Source: Flavobacterium sp.
GTDB lineage: Bacteria; Bacteroidota; Bacteroidia; Flavobacteriales; Flavobacteriaceae
Length of the DNA stretch: 9,016 nt
Direction of reading: 5' to 3'
Assembly (NCBI GenBank): GCA_015478765.1
Contig: JADMKR010000265.1
Coordinates: 1-9,016 of the forward strand
Of this stretch, positions 1 to 7,359 are shown in pieces. Below the pieces are notes generated by a model. It did no database searches, was not told the origin of the DNA, and saw only the letters and a program-made list of their open reading frames with translations. A program made the position numbers and the translations under genes. Numbering within the stretch: the stretch's first letter is position 1; the number at the start of each line of letters is the position of its first letter.

Positions 1-71
1 TTGCCGGCGTTCTGCTTTTGATCGGAATTTACCAATCCGTTGTTTTTTATAGGAAATATTATCGTCATTAG
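1..71 (+). CDS. possible C-terminus of a membrane protein (partial)
   Basis: Reading from base 3, the frame stays open for 22 codons and stops at TAG 69-71. The peptide is hydrophobic (AGVLLLIGIYQSVVFY) and ends in a short basic tail (RKYYRH), as expected for the last transmembrane helix and cytoplasmic end of a membrane protein. Its start lies outside the window and there is too little sequence to name a family. The stop is 57 bases before the dehydrogenase start. A minus-strand frame beginning with ATG near base 66 is also open to the edge and cannot be excluded, but its peptide is less protein-like. Confidence 0.42.
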   Translation, partial: AGVLLLIGIYQSVVFYRKYYRH

Positions 72-103
72 CCGTAAAGTCAACCGCATTCGATTGGTTT
101 TTT

Positions 104-111
104 TATCTTTA
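104..111 (+). promoter_or_regulatory. possible -7 promoter element for the dehydrogenase cluster
   Basis: TATCTTTA follows a run of T and matches the Bacteroidota -7 consensus TAnnTTTG in all but the last base. It lies 17 bases before the ATG at 129, giving a short leader. No convincing TTG -33 element at the usual spacing was found, so this is a weak call. If real, it would drive the dehydrogenase, SprT-like and guanylyltransferase genes. Confidence 0.38.
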
Positions 112-128
112 CCATCCAAACAGCATTC

Positions 129-806
129 ATGAAAAAGATTATAATTACGGGTACAAGCAAAGGCATCGGGCACGAAATGGCACTTCAGTTTGCTGCTGCA
201 GGACATACGGTACTGGCCTTATCGCGTACGGTTCCGCAAACATTACTCGGAAACAAGAACATTTCCTGCCTGGCAGTCGACCTCACTCAGGATGCCGATC
301 TCGATCGGGTGTCACGTTTTTTATCAGACGGCTGGGAACATGTTGATATTTTGATTCACAATGCCGGCGCACTTACCTTAAAGCCGTTTGCCGAGCTCAC
401 ATCCCAGGATTTCGAGGATATTTATAAAGTCAATGTATTTGCCGTTGCCGCGTTAACCCGGACGGTTTTGCCATATCTTGGAAAAGGCAGTCATGTTGTG
501 ACCATCAGCAGCATGGGCGGTGTTCAGGGAAGTTCAAAGTTTTCAGGTCTGGCAGCGTATAGTTCGAGTAAAGGAGCGGTGATTACACTATCTGAATTAC
601 TTGCCGAAGAATATCGCGACCAGGGAATTTCGTTCAATGTTTTGGCTTTGGGCGCGGTACAGACAGAAATGCTGGCGAAGGCTTTCCCCGGTTATGAGGC
701 ACCTTTATCTGCACAGCACATGGCAAAGTTCATCGTCGGGTTTGCGCTTGATGGGCATCACTATTTTAATGGCAAAGTGCTTCCGGTATCTTCCACAACC
801 CCGTAG
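129..806 (+). CDS. short-chain dehydrogenase/reductase (SDR) family oxidoreductase
   Basis: A 225-residue classical-type SDR, predicted to be a soluble NAD(P)(H)-dependent oxidoreductase. The nucleotide-binding motif TGTSKGIG is at residues 7-14, the NAG motif at 78-80, the structural Asn in VNV at 101-103, and the catalytic pair as YSSSK with Tyr144 and Lys148. The serine is probably Ser127 or Ser128 in ISSMGG; it sits 16-17 residues before the Tyr, somewhat further than usual, because of a small insertion rich in Gly and Ser. Length is slightly short for the roughly 250-residue class. The substrate cannot be read from the sequence. It is followed after 11 bases by the SprT-like gene, so the two are probably cotranscribed. 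The start codon at 129 places the Rossmann motif at the expected distance from the N-terminus. Confidence 0.9.
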   Translation: MKKIIITGTSKGIGHEMALQFAAAGHTVLALSRTVPQTLLGNKNISCLAVDLTQDADLDRVSRFLSDGWEHVDILIHNAGALTLKPFAELTSQDFEDIYKVNVFAVAALTRTVLPYLGKGSHVVTISSMGGVQGSSKFSGLAAYSSSKGAVITLSELLAEEYRDQGISFNVLALGAVQTEMLAKAFPGYEAPLSAQHMAKFIVGFALDGHHYFNGKVLPVSSTTP

Positions 807-817
807 CTGATCTTGAC

Positions 818-1420
818 ATGAATGAAACGCTCGCTAAATATGTCCCCGAACATGCTGTAAAGCCGGTTTTTGAATTGATTGTACACAATCAGGTGCATCT
901 GAAAATCGTTAACGAGCGCATGACCCGACATGGCGATTATCGACGCGGACATAGTGGTAAGCATGAAATTACAGTGAATGCCAATTTGAATAAATATCGA
1001 TTTCTCATCACGCTGGTTCATGAAATTTCGCATCTGGTCGCATTCGAAAAGTTCGGAATTGCGATTAAACCCCACGGATCGGAGTGGAAATTTACGTTCC
1101 AACGATTGATGATTCCCTTCATCCGTCCCGAGATATTTCCGCCAAAACTATTGCCGTTATTAGCCCGACATTTTAAAAATCCGTCGGCCAGCAGCGATAC
1201 CGACGCAACACTTTCATTGGCACTCAAACAATTTGACGCCGCCAACGATAAAAATTACATTTTTGAATTACCTTACGGCAGCGTTTTCCGAATCAAAAGC
1301 GGCAAGATTTTCAAAAAAGGGGCACAGCGTACCAAACGGTTCGAATGTGTCGAGGTGAATTCAGGCCGCACCTATTTATTTAATCCGAATGCAGAAGTAG
1401 AGTTACTTCCGATGGCATAA
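818..1420 (+). CDS. SprT-like domain zinc metalloprotease
   Basis: A 200-residue protein with the zincin motif HEISH at residues 68-72. His68 and His72 are the expected zinc ligands and Glu69 the catalytic base. The downstream PHGSEWK segment (85-91) supplies the likely third ligand, His86, as in the HG..W motif of the SprT/Spartan family. The family includes the DNA-protein crosslink protease Spartan; the substrate of the short bacterial members is poorly known. The C-terminal part (about 145-198) looks like the beta region where many SprT proteins carry a zinc ribbon, but only one cysteine is present (in FECVEV), so a metal-binding ribbon is absent. There is no signal peptide, so the protein is predicted to be cytoplasmic. 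It lies between the SDR and guanylyltransferase genes with gaps of 11 and 10 bases, suggesting one transcript. Confidence 0.87.
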   Translation: MNETLAKYVPEHAVKPVFELIVHNQVHLKIVNERMTRHGDYRRGHSGKHEITVNANLNKYRFLITLVHEISHLVAFEKFGIAIKPHGSEWKFTFQRLMIPFIRPEIFPPKLLPLLARHFKNPSASSDTDATLSLALKQFDAANDKNYIFELPYGSVFRIKSGKIFKKGAQRTKRFECVEVNSGRTYLFNPNAEVELLPMA

Positions 1421-1430
1421 AAACTATAAA

Positions 1431-2498
1431 ATGAACGATAATTATTTTGCGATTTTAATGGCTGGTGGCGTAGGTTCGAGATTCTGGCCTGTAAGTACCA
1501 ATGAATTCCCAAAACAGTTCCACGATATGCTGGGTACGGGTGAAACTTTAATACAAAAAACTTTCAGCCGACTCTCAAAAATAATTCCGCAGCAAAACAT
1601 ATTGATACTGACCAACGAAAAGTACAACCAATTCGTATTGGAACAGTTGCCAATGGTTTCTTCACGACAAATTTTACTCGAGCCTGCCATGCGCAACACG
1701 GCGCCAAGCATTTTATACGCGTCGATGAAAATTCGGCAGATGAACCCCAATGCATTAATGGTTGTGGCGCCAAGTGATCACTGGATTGAAAACGAGGCGG
1801 CCTTCTGCTCGGATTTACAGCAATGCTTCGATTATTGTGAGAGTCAAGACGTAATGCTCACTTTGGGCATCCGGCCAACATTCCCCAATACCGGGTTTGG
1901 TTATATCGAATTTGATCCGTCTGCAGAAACATCGGTGAAAAAAGTGATTCAATTTCGCGAAAAACCCGATGCTGAAACGGCTGAGTTTTTTGTCGAAAGC
2001 GGAAAATTTCTATGGAACGGCGGAATTTTCATTTGGAGCGTCGAAACGATTTTGCGGGCATTTGAGAATTTTCAGCCTGAAATGTTGAATTTGTTTGAAA
2101 GCGGTGCCGAATTATATAATACAGAAAACGAAAAAGATTTCATCCAGAGAAATTATCCGAAAGCGGAAAACATTTCAATTGACTTCGCAATAATGGAATC
2201 GGCGCGGAATGTATATGTACTCAACGCGTCCTTCGATTGGAATGACCTGGGGACCTGGGGTTCATTACATGAAAAACTATCAAAAGATGATGCGGAAAAT
2301 GCCGTGGTAAATGCATCGGTCCTTTTGCCGAACTCCAGCAACAATATAATCCGGACAGATAAAAAGAAACTCGTGATAATTGACGGTCTGCATGATTACA
2401 TCGTGGTTGACCGCGCCGATGTATTACTGATCTATCCAAAAAGCAAGGAACAGGAAATTAAAAGCATTGCAAACGAGGCTTCCGGGCTTTTGAAATAA
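1431..2498 (+). CDS. manC: mannose-1-phosphate guanylyltransferase
   Basis: A 355-residue nucleotidyltransferase predicted to make GDP-mannose from mannose-1-phosphate and GTP, the activated sugar for surface glycans and for GDP-fucose synthesis. Seen in order: the pyrophosphorylase signature GGVGSRFWP (12-20) with PKQF (27-30), EPAMRNTAP (84-92), the metal-binding segment PSDHW (114-118), GFGYIE (155-160), FREKPD (175-180), WNGGIF (195-200), ISIDFAIME (248-256) and FDWNDLGTW (268-276). The motif set is typical of the ManC/mannose-1-phosphate guanylyltransferase family. The length fits the monofunctional form with no fused phosphomannose isomerase domain, so Man-6-P isomerisation must be done elsewhere. 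The last part (about 295-350) corresponds to the short C-terminal beta-helix region. It begins 10 bases after the SprT-like gene. The substrate is inferred from the family. Confidence 0.93.
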   Translation: MNDNYFAILMAGGVGSRFWPVSTNEFPKQFHDMLGTGETLIQKTFSRLSKIIPQQNILILTNEKYNQFVLEQLPMVSSRQILLEPAMRNTAPSILYASMKIRQMNPNALMVVAPSDHWIENEAAFCSDLQQCFDYCESQDVMLTLGIRPTFPNTGFGYIEFDPSAETSVKKVIQFREKPDAETAEFFVESGKFLWNGGIFIWSVETILRAFENFQPEMLNLFESGAELYNTENEKDFIQRNYPKAENISIDFAIMESARNVYVLNASFDWNDLGTWGSLHEKLSKDDAENAVVNASVLLPNSSNNIIRTDKKKLVIIDGLHDYIVVDRADVLLIYPKSKEQEIKSIANEASGLLK

Positions 2499-2545
2499 TT
2501 CAATTTTCGGGCGCAACCTTACTTGTAAAACCGCATCTTTATACC

Positions 2546-2626
2546 ATGCTTATGAAAAAGACCATTACCTACGTCTGTTACTTTCTGCTTTTATGCATTT
2601 TCCTGTTGCCAACTGCGGTCCGCGCA
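2546..2626 (+). other. predicted Sec signal peptide of the surface protein
   Basis: Residues 1-27 show a basic start (MKK), a long hydrophobic stretch rich in Leu, Phe and Ile, and a cleavage region AVRA followed by Gln28. Small residues at -1 and -3 and Gln at +1 are common in exported Bacteroidota proteins. The exact cleavage site is predicted, not proven. Confidence 0.8.
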
Positions 2627-5600
2627 CAATTGGGCGGTTTTACCTTAACGGTCACAGCAATCAACGAAAGCTGTCCGGGTAATGGAAGCCTGAATTTTAC
2701 ATCAACCGGCGTCACACCCGGCGCAACCGTACTCTACAACGTCTACAAACATCCGGATCTGACCACGCCCATCGCCACGTTGGCCGCAAACTCACTGGGT
2801 GCGCTGTCGGCTGGAACATACAGGGTTATAGCAGTACAGTCATTAGGCGGGCAAAGTTCAAGCGAGCAACAGGATGTCGTCATTAACAATATAATTGCAC
2901 CGCTGCAATTCGGCATTACCGTTACCGGCTGTTCGGGTAATACCACGCTTTCGGTGACAGTCACGCAAGGTTCGGCAAGTTCGTACGAAATATTTTCAGG
3001 GCCGGTTACCTTTCCGGCGCAACCAACTTCGTCATTCAATCCTGTTCCCAACGGCAATTATCAAATTCGTGTTTTTGATGCGTGCGGCGAGGCTGTTGTC
3101 CAGTCTTATACGGTTTCAACGGTGGAAAGTTCGATTGCTATTGCGGCAGGAACTACCACCAGTGGAGCGCTGCAATCATGTGATTCGATTCTTACCGCGA
3201 ATTTGCTTACACCAGCCGCCGGTGCGCTCATCCAGTTTCCGTTAACGCTGGAATATACCATCTATCCGCCGTCGGGCGCTCCTATCGTAGTGTCGCAAAC
3301 CGTCAATAGTGGAATTGCTTTGGGGATGAGCGTCGTTCAGGTGATACCATTTTATCATGATCAGGCCTACAGCTATGATCTAAAAGTGACCGATGGCTGC
3401 GGAAATGTCTTTGTCCGTAATACAAACATCATTAATGAACGCATGAAAGTCATTCTGAGCGCAGTGCCTAAATTATGTACAAAAGCCCTTCGAGTGACGC
3501 TGTCAAGACACAGACCTCCGTTTACCGTTAATTTTATATCGGCGCCTGCCGGATTCGATCCTGTTGTTTTCAATGCGGCTTATCCCGGACCATTTACATC
3601 GGCAGAGTTTTATAATCCATCTGTTGCCATGCCTGCCGGAACATACGTGGTGGAAGTTACCGATGCCTGCGGACGCACCGCGACCAGCCAGATTCAATTC
3701 GATCCCACACCGCCGACATATCCTATTCCATTCCAACATAACCCGACATGTGGAGACGAAATGGGAACCATTACCGCCATAATTCCCAACTCTTCGGCCG
3801 CAACTTTGATGCTCACCTCGGCGCCGGCAGGTTATCCGCACTCACTGCCGCAGGACGTAAGCGGCTTGGTGACCGATGGCAGTTTTCTGATGATTCCCGA
3901 ATTGTTCGGAGTTTATACTTTTCAAACCACCGATGACTGCAATAATGCTGTCGTAAGCAGTGTGCAAATTGCACCTTTGGATGTTACCTCGAATGTTGAA
4001 GTGACCGAAAATTGCAATTCATTTGAATTGTTTGTGAGCCATTCGGCAGCGCCGGGTCCGATATACGGTTACTTTCTTCAGAAATATTATCCGCTTACCG
4101 GAACGTGGGGACATCCCGGGACAGGCGTATCGGCAGGAAATATTCCCGATGAAACCAATGCACTGTTGTTGTCCCAAAATACAGTGATCACCAATCTTAC
4201 TTTCTTTGGAACTTTCCGGATATTGCGCATGCTCGATATAGGTGAATTGAATGAAGACTGCGTTGAGGAAGTCCATTCGTTCGAATATGACGGCGTTCCG
4301 GCTATCAATGCAATTTTTCCTTTTGCGTGCAGTGGTAACTCATTTGACGTAATTATTGATGCCGACGGGGCCGGGCCATTATTATACAGGATTACCGCAC
4401 AAAATGGGATGCCGTTTTTAATTCAGAACGGCACATCAAACATCTTCCTTAATTTGGCACCCGCCATCTATAATTTTCAGGTTGAGGATACATGCGGCAA
4501 TATTTTAAACCGACTGTACGATGTTAGCGAGAGTTTTGAATTTCCGATTACCGCCACACAAATTTGCCCGGGTGCGGATGGGTCCCTCTCGGTTCCGTAT
4601 TTCAGCTTTCTAATATACGAATGGTGGAAAGGCGATGATATGGCCAATATACTGAGTACGTCTGCTACCTTAAGTTTCAGTCCGTTTAATGTTTCGGCCG
4701 ATGCCGGCATGTACCATGTTCGTATCACATCTTCAAACGGTTTACTGGCATGCATCGATTTTACAGTGGATTATGAAATTCTATCCAACTTCCAAAATGC
4801 CAATGCCGGAAACGATAATTCGGTATCAATTTGTGGCGATCCCGGACAGCAGAATTTGTTTGACCTGATTACAGGTCCGTATGATGTAGGCGGGGTTTGG
4901 ACCAATCTAAGCACCAATGAAGTAATTGCCGACGGGCTTTGGCAAACCAATGGAACATTCGGATCTCATTCATTTGATTATACCGTTACCAGTACCTGCG
5001 GCGCGCCTGATTCCTCGACGATCGCTATGATGCTGAATCCAATACCGGACGCTCCGGTCGCCTATATTGACGGGATGGTGTGCCAGTCACAAGATATTCT
5101 GCTGTTTGCCGATGGTCCTGCCGAAAATCAATACGAGTGGAGCGGACCAAATGGTTTTTCATCGACACTTCAAAATCCGGTGATACCGGATGCGAACGAA
5201 AGTCATAGTGGTATTTATTCTGTGAAAACAACTATAAACGGTTGCGAATCTGACCTCGCTGAGGTTGATGTACAAATAATCCAAACTCCGGATCTTGAGG
5301 CTACAGGAAATTGCGTCAACGGACAGTATGTTTTAACCGCTACCTCGCCTGATGGAATCGAAGGAGCGGATTTCGAATGGACAGGACCGGCCAATTTTAC
5401 GGCGGTAGGAAATCAGGTAGTGGTTAGCGGTTTGCCATCGGGCGAGTATTTGGTTACGGCCATGTTTGATACAGGTTGTGAGAAAACTGCTTCGGTATTT
5501 GTAAATGGTACCGTGTGCCAAATTCCACAAGGTGTTTCGGTAAATAATGACGGTTTTAACGATACTTTCAACCTGACGGGTATGAATGTAGAAATGATGA

Positions 5601-5767
5601 AGATTTTTAACCGTTATGGTATGGTGGTTTTTGAACAACAACAGTACACCGACGAATGGCGCGGACAAAGCATGAATGGCTCCGAATTGCCCACGGCCAC
5701 TTATTATTACTATGTACGTCTTGCCGGGGGAATTGAAAAGACGGGTTGGGTCTATTTAATCCGATGA
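2546..5767 (+). CDS. secreted multi-module surface protein with T9SS type B sorting domain
   Basis: A 1073-residue exported protein. An N-terminal signal peptide (basic MKK, hydrophobic core, AVRA before Q28) directs Sec export. Residues 29-748 hold eight divergent modules of about 80-105 residues, most ending in a strand with the pattern V.D.CG. Residues 749-831 form a module beginning NANAGND. Residues 832-911 are Ig-like (YEWSGPNGF, then GIYSV), and 912-990 form a last related module. Residues about 993-1073 are the gliding-motility-associated C-terminal domain (NNDGFND, IFNRYG, EWRG, TYYYYVRLAGG, GWVYLIR), which in Bacteroidota targets proteins to T9SS and is removed or anchored at the surface. 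No enzyme motif was seen, so an adhesin or surface-structure role is inferred. Two starts are possible, ATG at 2546 and at 2552; the second gives MKKTITY and the more usual signal peptide. It lies 47 bases after manC and converges on mlaF. Confidence 0.88.
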   Translation: MLMKKTITYVCYFLLLCIFLLPTAVRAQLGGFTLTVTAINESCPGNGSLNFTSTGVTPGATVLYNVYKHPDLTTPIATLAANSLGALSAGTYRVIAVQSLGGQSSSEQQDVVINNIIAPLQFGITVTGCSGNTTLSVTVTQGSASSYEIFSGPVTFPAQPTSSFNPVPNGNYQIRVFDACGEAVVQSYTVSTVESSIAIAAGTTTSGALQSCDSILTANLLTPAAGALIQFPLTLEYTIYPPSGAPIVVSQTVNSGIALGMSVVQVIPFYHDQAYSYDLKVTDGCGNVFVRNTNIINERMKVILSAVPKLCTKALRVTLSRHRPPFTVNFISAPAGFDPVVFNAAYPGPFTSAEFYNPSVAMPAGTYVVEVTDACGRTATSQIQFDPTPPTYPIPFQHNPTCGDEMGTITAIIPNSSAATLMLTSAPAGYPHSLPQDVSGLVTDGSFLMIPELFGVYTFQTTDDCNNAVVSSVQIAPLDVTSNVEVTENCNSFELFVSHSAAPGPIYGYFLQKYYPLTGTWGHPGTGVSAGNIPDETNALLLSQNTVITNLTFFGTFRILRMLDIGELNEDCVEEVHSFEYDGVPAINAIFPFACSGNSFDVIIDADGAGPLLYRITAQNGMPFLIQNGTSNIFLNLAPAIYNFQVEDTCGNILNRLYDVSESFEFPITATQICPGADGSLSVPYFSFLIYEWWKGDDMANILSTSATLSFSPFNVSADAGMYHVRITSSNGLLACIDFTVDYEILSNFQNANAGNDNSVSICGDPGQQNLFDLITGPYDVGGVWTNLSTNEVIADGLWQTNGTFGSHSFDYTVTSTCGAPDSSTIAMMLNPIPDAPVAYIDGMVCQSQDILLFADGPAENQYEWSGPNGFSSTLQNPVIPDANESHSGIYSVKTTINGCESDLAEVDVQIIQTPDLEATGNCVNGQYVLTATSPDGIEGADFEWTGPANFTAVGNQVVVSGLPSGEYLVTAMFDTGCEKTASVFVNGTVCQIPQGVSVNNDGFNDTFNLTGMNVEMMKIFNRYGMVVFEQQQYTDEWRGQSMNGSELPTATYYYYVRLAGGIEKTGWVYLIR
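2630..4789 (+). repeat. eight divergent tandem protein modules with paired cysteines
   Basis: The repeat is in the protein, not in the DNA. The modules start around a first cysteine (residues 43, 129, 212, 311, 402, 490, 595 and 674) and end in a beta strand with a second cysteine (180, 285, 375, 465, 572, 650 and 736; the first module lacks one). The clearest terminal strands are RVFDACGEA, KVTDGCGNV, EVTDACGRT, TTDDCNNA and VEDTCGNI. Period is 79-105 residues. The layout suggests Ig- or fibronectin-like beta sandwiches, each with one disulfide; this fold is inferred. Confidence 0.72.
5522..5764 (+). other. T9SS type B sorting domain (gliding motility-associated C-terminal domain)
   Basis: Residues about 993-1073 carry the known order of this domain: an N-terminal NDGFND, then MKIFNRYG, VFE, the EW.G turn, G..LPTATYYYYV, and a final GWVYLIR at the very C-terminus. 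It differs from the common SPNGDGxND opening by reading VNNDGFND. It is recognised by the type IX secretion machinery, which is encoded elsewhere. Confidence 0.9.
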
Positions 5768-5770
5768 CAA

Positions 5771-5831
5771 TTACTCGTCACTTTCATTTAACAGGTTTTC
5801 ACGGATTTTTTTGAAAAGATCTGACGAGTAA
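5771..5831. repeat. 10-bp perfect inverted repeat at the convergent gene junction
   Basis: TTACTCGTCA at 5771-5780 is the exact reverse complement of TGACGAGTAA at 5822-5831, with 41 bases between. The left arm contains the mlaF stop codon. Inside the loop a smaller pairing is possible (TTTTC with GAAAA) around a run of seven T. It sits just beyond the stop of the surface-protein gene, so it could act in ending transcription, but both arms are mlaF coding sequence and the long loop makes a classical terminator uncertain. Confidence 0.35.
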
Positions 5832-6541
5832 ACGAATTCAACAATCGATTTGTTTTTGGTTTCGAGGATCTCGTCCTTGTCGCCTTCCCATTCTTTGAAT
5901 CCTTTTTTGAGGAAAACAATTTTTTCACCGATCTGCAGCACCGAGTTCATATCGTGCGTGTTTATTACAGTCGTAATATCATATTCTTTGGTGATTTCCT
6001 GGATCAGTACATCAATTACAATCGCAGTTTCGGGATCCAGACCTGAGTTTGGTTCATCGCAAAACAGGTACTTCGGATTATTGACGATCGCGCGCGCAAT
6101 CGCCACCCGCTTTTGCATACCGCCAGAAATCTCCGACGGAAATTTATTATTGGCATTTTCCAGATTCACTCTGTCAAGCACCTGATTTACACGTTCCTTT
6201 ATTTCCTTCGTGCGCTTTGATGTAAACATGCGAAGTGGAAATGCGACATTTTGTTCAACAGTCATCGAATCAAATAACGCGCTGCCTTGAAAAACCATCC
6301 CTATTTCGGTGCGCAGTGTCCGTTTTTCATCCGGAGTCAATTCCGAATAAATACGGCCGTCGAACGAAATCGTACCCACTTCCGGCGTGTGAATGCCCAG
6401 CAATGTTTTCAACAATACCGTTTTTCCCGATCCACTCTGCCCGATGATCAGGTTCGTTTTTCCGGTTTCGAATACGGTCGAGATGCCCTTCAATATATGC
6501 GCATCGCCAAACGATTTTTCTATGTCTTTAATTTCGATCAT
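5771..6541 (-). CDS. mlaF: Mla-type ABC transporter ATP-binding protein (MlaF)
   Basis: A 256-residue ABC ATPase predicted to power phospholipid transport between the inner and outer membrane with the MlaE permease. Walker A is GQSGSGKT (34-41), the Q-loop glutamine is Gln85, the signature is SGGMQ (139-143) followed by KRVAIARAI, Walker B is YLFCDEP (158-164) with catalytic Glu163, the D-loop is SGLDP (166-170), and the switch histidine is His196. GGMQKRVAIARA and EPNSGLDP are typical of the MlaF/Ttg2A group. The start at 6541 is chosen because its ATG shares one base with the mlaE stop (TAATG) and puts the first strand (MIEIKDIEKSFG) at the N-terminus; an upstream ATG at 6601 lies inside mlaE and would add 20 unrelated residues. 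The gene ends 3 bases from the stop of the convergent surface-protein gene. Confidence 0.92.
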   Translation of the reverse strand: MIEIKDIEKSFGDAHILKGISTVFETGKTNLIIGQSGSGKTVLLKTLLGIHTPEVGTISFDGRIYSELTPDEKRTLRTEIGMVFQGSALFDSMTVEQNVAFPLRMFTSKRTKEIKERVNQVLDRVNLENANNKFPSEISGGMQKRVAIARAIVNNPKYLFCDEPNSGLDPETAIVIDVLIQEITKEYDITTVINTHDMNSVLQIGEKIVFLKKGFKEWEGDKDEILETKNKSIVEFVYSSDLFKKIRENLLNESDE

Positions 6542-7287
6542 TAGCTTAAAAGTAGTTGGGTCAGAATGAAATTCATCAAAATAATCATAACGCTGGTCCA
6601 CACAAACGATGTCGTACTGGCCTTACCCACTTCCAGTGCGCCACCTTTCATGAAGTAACCGTGAAACGACGGAATTGTTGCTAAAAGGAATGCGTAAATC
6701 ATTGTTTTTATAAAGGCGTATGCGATGTGAAACGGAATGAAATCGGTTTGTAAACCGCTAATGAACTCCTCATTGGAGACCAGGCCACCGTAAACTCCGG
6801 CCATCCATCCGCCCAAAATTCCGAGAAACATACTCATCGCAATCACAAACGGATACAACATCATCGCGATCAGCTTGGGAAACACCAGGTAGTTGAGCGA
6901 GTTCACACCCATCACTTCGAGGGCATCGATTTGCTCAGTCACACGCATGGTTCCAATGCTTGAGGTGATAAAGGATCCTACTTTGCCGGCCATAATCACC
7001 GAAATAAAAGTAGGGGCAAATTCCAAAATAACCGACTGCCGTGTGGCGAATGCTATAAGACTCCTGGGAATCAAAGGGTTCGTCAAATTGAGCGCGGTTT
7101 GAATTGCCACAACACCGCCGATGAAAAACGAAATGAAGGCTACAATTCCCAACGACCCTATGATAAGATCATCGATTTCTTTTAGAATCATCGGCTTCAT
7201 CACCGACCATTTTGTAGGCCGATTGAAAACCTCTTTCAGCATCAGAAAATAGCGGCCAATTTGAGTCAGGTAGCGGGTAAGCATCAT
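6541..7287 (-). CDS. mlaE: MlaE family ABC transporter permease
   Basis: A 248-residue integral inner-membrane permease, the partner of the ATPase encoded just downstream. The family hallmark is present: RVTEQIDALEVMG (115-127), then NYLVFPKLIA (132-141), and the upstream segment FAPTFISVIMAGKVGS (90-105). Hydrophobic segments lie near 41-62, 88-105, 135-160, 190-206 and 226-246, with a preceding amphipathic N-terminal region (1-40). MlaE/TrbD-like permeases work with MCE proteins in lipid transport; no MCE (MlaD) gene is in the window, and in Bacteroidota it is often encoded elsewhere. The start is a double ATG at 7287 and 7284, without a clear Shine-Dalgarno sequence, 72 bases after the glycosyltransferase stop. 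No clear promoter was found in that gap. Confidence 0.92.
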   Translation of the reverse strand: MMLTRYLTQIGRYFLMLKEVFNRPTKWSVMKPMILKEIDDLIIGSLGIVAFISFFIGGVVAIQTALNLTNPLIPRSLIAFATRQSVILEFAPTFISVIMAGKVGSFITSSIGTMRVTEQIDALEVMGVNSLNYLVFPKLIAMMLYPFVIAMSMFLGILGGWMAGVYGGLVSNEEFISGLQTDFIPFHIAYAFIKTMIYAFLLATIPSFHGYFMKGGALEVGKASTTSFVWTSVMIILMNFILTQLLLS

Positions 7288-7359
7288 TTGTTTATAATAT
7301 TAGCTAAAATAGGAAGAAGTTATGATTTAATCGGGATGCGTTAGCAGTATTTTGGGTTT

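Noticed and set aside
761..1102. Minus-strand open frame of 113 codons
   Set aside because: Antisense to the end of the SDR and the SprT-like gene, both of which have clear family motifs on the plus strand.
2499..2545. Promoter or terminator between manC and the surface-protein gene
   Set aside because: No TAnnTTTG element and no stable hairpin with a T run could be seen in the 47 bases; the gene may be cotranscribed with manC or use an unrecognised promoter.
2630..4789. Recent DNA-level tandem duplication in the surface-protein gene
   Set aside because: The modules share cysteine spacing and the V.D.CG end strand but little nucleotide identity, so the duplications are old and not a DNA repeat array.
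5333..5668. Minus-strand open frame of 111 codons
   Set aside because: Antisense to the T9SS sorting domain region, whose plus-strand motifs are unmistakable.
5850..6185. Plus-strand open frame of 111 codons
   Set aside because: Antisense to mlaF, including its signature and Walker B region.
6541..6601. Upstream start for mlaF giving 20 extra residues
   Set aside because: The extension lies wholly within mlaE in another frame and has no ABC-family character; the ATG sharing a base with the mlaE stop is the natural start.
7288..7359. Separate promoter for mlaE
   Set aside because: The 72-base gap is AT-rich but contains no good TAnnTTTG with a spaced TTG on the minus strand.
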